DNA of 8,411 nucleotides from Rickettsia typhi (GTDB lineage: Bacteria; Pseudomonadota; Alphaproteobacteria; Rickettsiales; UBA1997). The stretch is taken from contig CAMCFD010000064.1 of assembly GCA_945874115.1 (NCBI GenBank), positions 1-8,411 of the forward strand, written 5' to 3'. The number at the start of each line of letters is the position of its first letter. The stretch's first letter is position 1. The position numbers and the translations under genes were made by a program. Shown here piece by piece: positions 6,146 to 8,411 of the stretch. Below the pieces are notes generated by a model. That model worked only from the letters and a program-made list of their open reading frames with translations, made no database searches and was not told where the DNA came from.

Positions 6146-6676
6146 ATGACAAAAAATGATGATTTATCCGAAGAAATTTTAAAGGAGAAAGACAAAAAGT
6201 CGCAAGATGATGAGGATGATAAAAAAGACGAAGATGACGATCAAAATTTCATCAAGAAGGATGATGTTAAAGAAACACTGTTTAAGCGCATCAAAAAAGA
6301 GCTTAGCGATGTAAAAAAGATTCTGGAAGGGATTTTGCCCGAAGGCAATCAACAGCGCAATTTAGATCGTGAAACTGGCGGAGTTGAAGCTGAGGCTGAC
6401 AAAGGAATTTCTGAAGAAGATGCGTGGGACAAGCGCTCTGAGCAAATTGCGCAAATGAATGATGAAATAGAAAGCTCGAATGACCCTTCGGGATCAAGCC
6501 TCAAGCAATCTTTAATTCACCAAAATAAACAAAAGAAAAAGAACGAAAAGGCCAATTTAGAGGCTGCGAAGGATTCTTTTGAGAATATGGGCTATGTGCA
6601 AAGATTAAAGAATTTGCGTCAAGACCGCACCAGCGCTGATGGAAAAGACAATAACTCTGGTGGCCGCGGGATGTAA
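6146..6676 (+). CDS. Uncharacterised highly charged protein, probably disordered
   Basis: I do not recognise this 176-residue protein. It has no signal peptide, membrane segment or cysteine, a single Trp (94) and a single Tyr (140). The N-terminus alternates acidic and basic residues and contains DDEDDKKDEDDD (21-32). A short amphipathic stretch, VKETLFKRIKKELSDVKKIL (41-60), looks helical and is followed by EGILPEGN. The middle (72-110) is acidic; 119-145 is lysine-rich (NKQKKKNEK), and the tail is SGGRGM. Such composition fits an intrinsically disordered or nucleic-acid/protein-binding accessory, but that is only inference. It reads as a real gene: the frame is long for this AT content, it fills its own interval, and it lies between pgsA (divergent) and the hemB promoter unit. 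ATG at 6146 is the natural start; no Shine-Dalgarno sequence is seen. Confidence 0.7.
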   Translation: MTKNDDLSEEILKEKDKKSQDDEDDKKDEDDDQNFIKKDDVKETLFKRIKKELSDVKKILEGILPEGNQQRNLDRETGGVEAEADKGISEEDAWDKRSEQIAQMNDEIESSNDPSGSSLKQSLIHQNKQKKKNEKANLEAAKDSFENMGYVQRLKNLRQDRTSADGKDNNSGGRGM

Positions 6677-6690
6677 TTTCGGCATTTTTC

Positions 6691-6719
6691 TTGACAAGTC
6701 CTCGGAAACGTGCTATAAT
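6691..6719 (+). promoter_or_regulatory. Perfect-consensus extended -10 sigma70 promoter upstream of hemB
   Basis: TTGACA (6691-6696), a 17-nt spacer, TG at 6711-6712 and TATAAT (6714-6719) match every consensus element, including the extended -10. Transcription is predicted to start about 7 bases downstream, at or next to A6726, the first base of the long inverted repeat. It is by far the strongest promoter in the window and drives either a hemB leader of about 117 nt or a small RNA. Confidence 0.9.
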
Positions 6720-6725
6720 AGCCTC

Positions 6726-6819
6726 AGGCACTGTTGGCTAATTCTTTCGACCTTATTTTTCGACAAAATTGCTAAAAATATAACGAAACTAAAATCGAAA
6801 TAATTAGCTAACAGTGCCT
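6726..6819 (+). ncRNA. 94-nt long hairpin: structured hemB leader or small RNA
   Basis: Bases 6726-6743 are complementary to 6802-6819 over all 18 positions, counting one G-U pair (G6736 with U6809). After a single C-U mismatch (6744/6801) six more pairs follow (6745-6750 with 6795-6800), then a 7x6 internal loop, then five pairs (6758-6762 with 6784-6788) and a 21-nt A/U-rich loop. The outer stem would include the very 5' end of the transcript from the promoter at 6691-6719, and hemB begins 24 bases after the stem. No T-run follows directly, so it is not a standard terminator. I do not recognise it as 6S RNA, tmRNA, SRP RNA or a known riboswitch. A small inverted-repeat element is the main alternative. 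The structure is plain in the sequence; the RNA role is inferred. Confidence 0.6.
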
Positions 6820-6842
6820 AATAACCGACGAATTTTTATCTT

Positions 6843-7835
6843 ATGGACATTTTGAATAATATTGCGAGATTGAGGCGAAACCGCCAAAGTCCTTGGTTGC
6901 GAGATCTTTTGGCCGAAACCAGACTTTCAACTTCTGATTTAATTTTACCGATTTTTCTAGTCGAGGGTAATAATATCAAGCAAGAAATTACTCATTTGCC
7001 TGATGTTTTTCGTTTCTCGATCGATTTGGCGCTTGAAGAGGCGAGGAAGGCTCGAGATCTAGGCATTAAAGCCGTGATTTTATTTTCGGCGACATCGCAA
7101 AATCTTAAAACTGATGATGGAAAAGAAGCTCTGAACCCAAATAACTTGGTGTGTCGCACTATTGCGGCAATCAAAACTAACGTTCCTGAAATTGGCGTGA
7201 TTTGTGATGTGGCGCTAGACCCATACACCACGCACGGTCACGATGGAATTTTGGATAAAAATGGCTATGTTGCAAATGACGAAACGGTCGAACTTCTTTG
7301 TAAACAGGCCGTGGTTCAGGCTCGCGCCGGCGCTGACATAATCGCGCCCTCCGACATGATGGATGGACGTGTAGCTGAAATCCGCTTGGCTCTTGACGCC
7401 GAAGGTTTTGAGAAAGTCGCAATCATGAGTTATGCGGCGAAATATGCGTCGAATTTTTATGGCCCGTTCCGCCACGCCGTTGGCTCGAGCAATAATTTAC
7501 AAAAGGCCGACAAAAAAACTTACCAGATGGATTTTCGCAATTCAAAAGAGGCGATGCGCGAAATTTTGCAGGATGAAATTGAAGGTGCTGACATGCTTAT
7601 AATCAAGCCAGCTCTAGTTTATTTAGACATTATAAAAACCGCCGCAACAAATGTTGATTTGCCAATAATTGCTTATCAGGTGAGTGGAGAATATGCGATG
7701 TTGAAATTCGCCGCCGCAAATGGCGCCTTTGATTTCGAAGAAGCTTTGTTCGAGACTTTGACCGCCTGCAAAAGGGCAGGCGCGACCGCGATTATAACTT
7801 ATGGCGCTGTTGAAATTGCGAAAAAAATCGCTTAA
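6843..7835 (+). CDS. hemB: Delta-aminolevulinic acid dehydratase (porphobilinogen synthase)
   Basis: HemB condenses two 5-aminolevulinate molecules into porphobilinogen, the first shared step of tetrapyrrole synthesis. The 330 residues match the family. RLRRNRQSPWLRDLLAET (9-26) is the typical N-terminus. The metal region CDVALDPYTTHGHDG (121-135) has Ala124, Asp126 and Asp134 where zinc-dependent enzymes have three cysteines. The Schiff-base lysines are Lys200 (SYAAKYAS, followed by FYGPFR) and Lys255 (MLIIKPALVYLDI). RAGADIIAPSDMMDGRV (161-177) and YQVSGEYAMLK (278-288) are also conserved. ATG at 6843 sits at the end of a leader carrying the 6726-6819 hairpin, with no Shine-Dalgarno sequence. 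Expression is probably driven by the consensus promoter at 6691. It converges on dciA with an 11-bp gap. Confidence 0.97.
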   Translation: MDILNNIARLRRNRQSPWLRDLLAETRLSTSDLILPIFLVEGNNIKQEITHLPDVFRFSIDLALEEARKARDLGIKAVILFSATSQNLKTDDGKEALNPNNLVCRTIAAIKTNVPEIGVICDVALDPYTTHGHDGILDKNGYVANDETVELLCKQAVVQARAGADIIAPSDMMDGRVAEIRLALDAEGFEKVAIMSYAAKYASNFYGPFRHAVGSSNNLQKADKKTYQMDFRNSKEAMREILQDEIEGADMLIIKPALVYLDIIKTAATNVDLPIIAYQVSGEYAMLKFAAANGAFDFEEALFETLTACKRAGATAIITYGAVEIAKKIA

Positions 7836-7846
7836 AATTTGGCGTG

Positions 7847-8332
7847 TTATTTTGATCCTAAAATATCGCGGCCAAGTCGTGCAAGGGTTTGCGACAAATC
7901 TTTATCTTTAATATTTCTCAAGCTATCTTGCAATTCCTTTTCTTGACTTTCTGGCAATTTTTTTTCTTCGCGCTCGCTTGACTCAATTTCTTTGTTTTCT
8001 TGCTTAATTATAATTTTGTGAACCGCTTTAAAACCGTAAAGAATCGCAATTTTTTCGAGCAAAATTTCTGAATTGTTCTGTAAAAAAAAGCCTGCCGAGC
8101 TATTAAAAACGCCAATAGTTAATTTTGCGCGCTTTATTTCGCTATCATTTTTGTCAAAAGAAATTGATTTAGGATAACATAATTTTGCATATTTTTTCCC
8201 AACAATTTTTTCCCAGTTTTTGGTGATGTTTCCAATGATTAAAAAATTCTGTTTATTGCCAGAAAATAAGGGCTTAATAAGGTTTGTGATCTTGCTTTCT
8301 ATGTGTTGCGCGCCAAAACTTGTTCTTGTCAT
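7847..8332 (-). CDS. dciA: DUF721/DciA-family protein, probable DnaB helicase loader or partner
   Basis: DciA (DUF721) replaces DnaC/DnaI in most bacteria and helps place the replicative helicase DnaB on DNA. The 161 residues show the core pattern: NITKNWEKIVGKKYAKLCYP (35-54) with the conserved Trp and Gly, a strand KLTIGVFNSSAG (70-81) in place of the usual L-x-V-x-V-x-S, a helix through LLEKIAILYGFKAV (91-104), and the strand IIIKQ (107-111). A charged linker, EIESSEREEKKLPESQEKEL (115-134), precedes the tail LSQTLARLGRDIL (146-158), which is typical of alphaproteobacterial members. The fit is by pattern, not by strong identity. ATG at 8332 overlaps the stop codon of the upstream frame (ATGA), suggesting translational coupling. 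It converges on hemB. Confidence 0.78.
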   Translation of the reverse strand: MTRTSFGAQHIESKITNLIKPLFSGNKQNFLIIGNITKNWEKIVGKKYAKLCYPKSISFDKNDSEIKRAKLTIGVFNSSAGFFLQNNSEILLEKIAILYGFKAVHKIIIKQENKEIESSEREEKKLPESQEKELQDSLRNIKDKDLSQTLARLGRDILGSK

Positions 8333-8411
8333 CTTGAGTATAAAATTCTTGTTTTTATAACGAAAAAATCAGGAAATTTATTTTGTAGATTTTTCAAGAC
8401 CTCATCAATTT
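8329..8411 (-). CDS. C-terminal end of an unidentified gene upstream of dciA (partial)
   Basis: On the minus strand one frame is open from the right edge through 26 codons (beginning IDEVLKNLQNKF and ending VIKTRILYSR) to a TGA at 8331-8329 that overlaps the dciA ATG as ATGA. The other two frames stop within the first few codons after the edge. The four-base overlap is typical of co-transcribed genes, which supports a real upstream gene. mutY is a common neighbour of DUF721 genes in alphaproteobacteria, but this tail is too short to identify and I do not recognise it as MutY. Confidence 0.5.
   Translation of the reverse strand, partial: IDEVLKNLQNKFPDFFVIKTRILYSR

Noticed and set aside
6726..6819. 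The hemB-upstream palindrome as an intrinsic terminator for the 6146 gene
   Set aside because: It lies 49 bases beyond the stop codon, downstream of a perfect promoter, and no T-run follows the stem; the nearest run (TTTTT) begins about 12 bases later.
6726..6819. The hemB-upstream RNA as 6S RNA or tmRNA
   Set aside because: It is about half the length of 6S RNA, has a continuous outer stem instead of a central promoter-like bubble, and lacks any tRNA-like end or tag frame.
7177..7475. Two overlapping minus-strand frames inside hemB
   Set aside because: Both are antisense to conserved HemB motifs (the metal region and the first active-site lysine), so they are frame shadows.
1..8411. CRISPR arrays, tRNA genes and complete insertion sequences
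   Set aside because: I found no regularly spaced repeats, no cloverleaf with a T-arm consensus, and no transposase or integrase reading frame.

Overview
The window reads as a piece of chromosome from an AT-rich alphaproteobacterium, probably of the reduced-genome, Rickettsiales-like kind. Pointers are the Ala/Asp (non-cysteine) metal-site type of HemB, a FabI of the alphaproteobacterial flavour, a DUF721/DciA protein, A/T-rich spacers, almost no Shine-Dalgarno sequences, and single genes that alternate strand rather than forming long operons. This placement is inference from family resemblance; no rRNA or tRNA gene is present to settle it. I see no phage, insertion sequence with a transposase, or CRISPR array.

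Layout. At the left edge a possible gene start (1-43, minus) overlaps the end of rfbA (minus). rfbA is divergent from rfbB (plus); together they make dTDP-4-keto-6-deoxyglucose for surface sugars. rfbB converges on hemF (minus, oxygen-dependent coproporphyrinogen oxidase). A 230-bp divergent spacer with overlapping promoter candidates and a 40-nt hairpin separates hemF from fabI (plus, enoyl-ACP reductase), which ends in a clear intrinsic terminator. gmk (plus, GTG start) and a DedA-family membrane protein (plus) follow; the latter abuts pgsA (minus) tail to tail with no gap. Then come an uncharacterised, highly charged 176-residue protein (plus), a notable promoter-hairpin unit (6691-6819), hemB (plus), and dciA (minus), which shares an ATGA overlap with a partial upstream gene at the right edge.

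The themes are housekeeping: heme (hemB, hemF), membrane lipid (fabI, pgsA, and DedA as a probable lipid-transport partner), nucleotide supply (gmk), surface sugar (rfbA, rfbB) and replication (dciA).

The most unusual item is non-coding. A sigma70 promoter with perfect -35, 17-nt spacer and perfect extended -10 is placed so that its predicted start site is the first base of a 94-nt imperfect palindrome, whose 18-bp outer stem is fully paired in the plus-strand RNA (one G-U). It lies just before hemB. It may be a structured leader, a small RNA gene, or a small inverted-repeat element whose ends resemble IS6-family termini. The hemF-fabI spacer, with a promoter, hairpin and short Phe-rich reading frame, is a second candidate control region.
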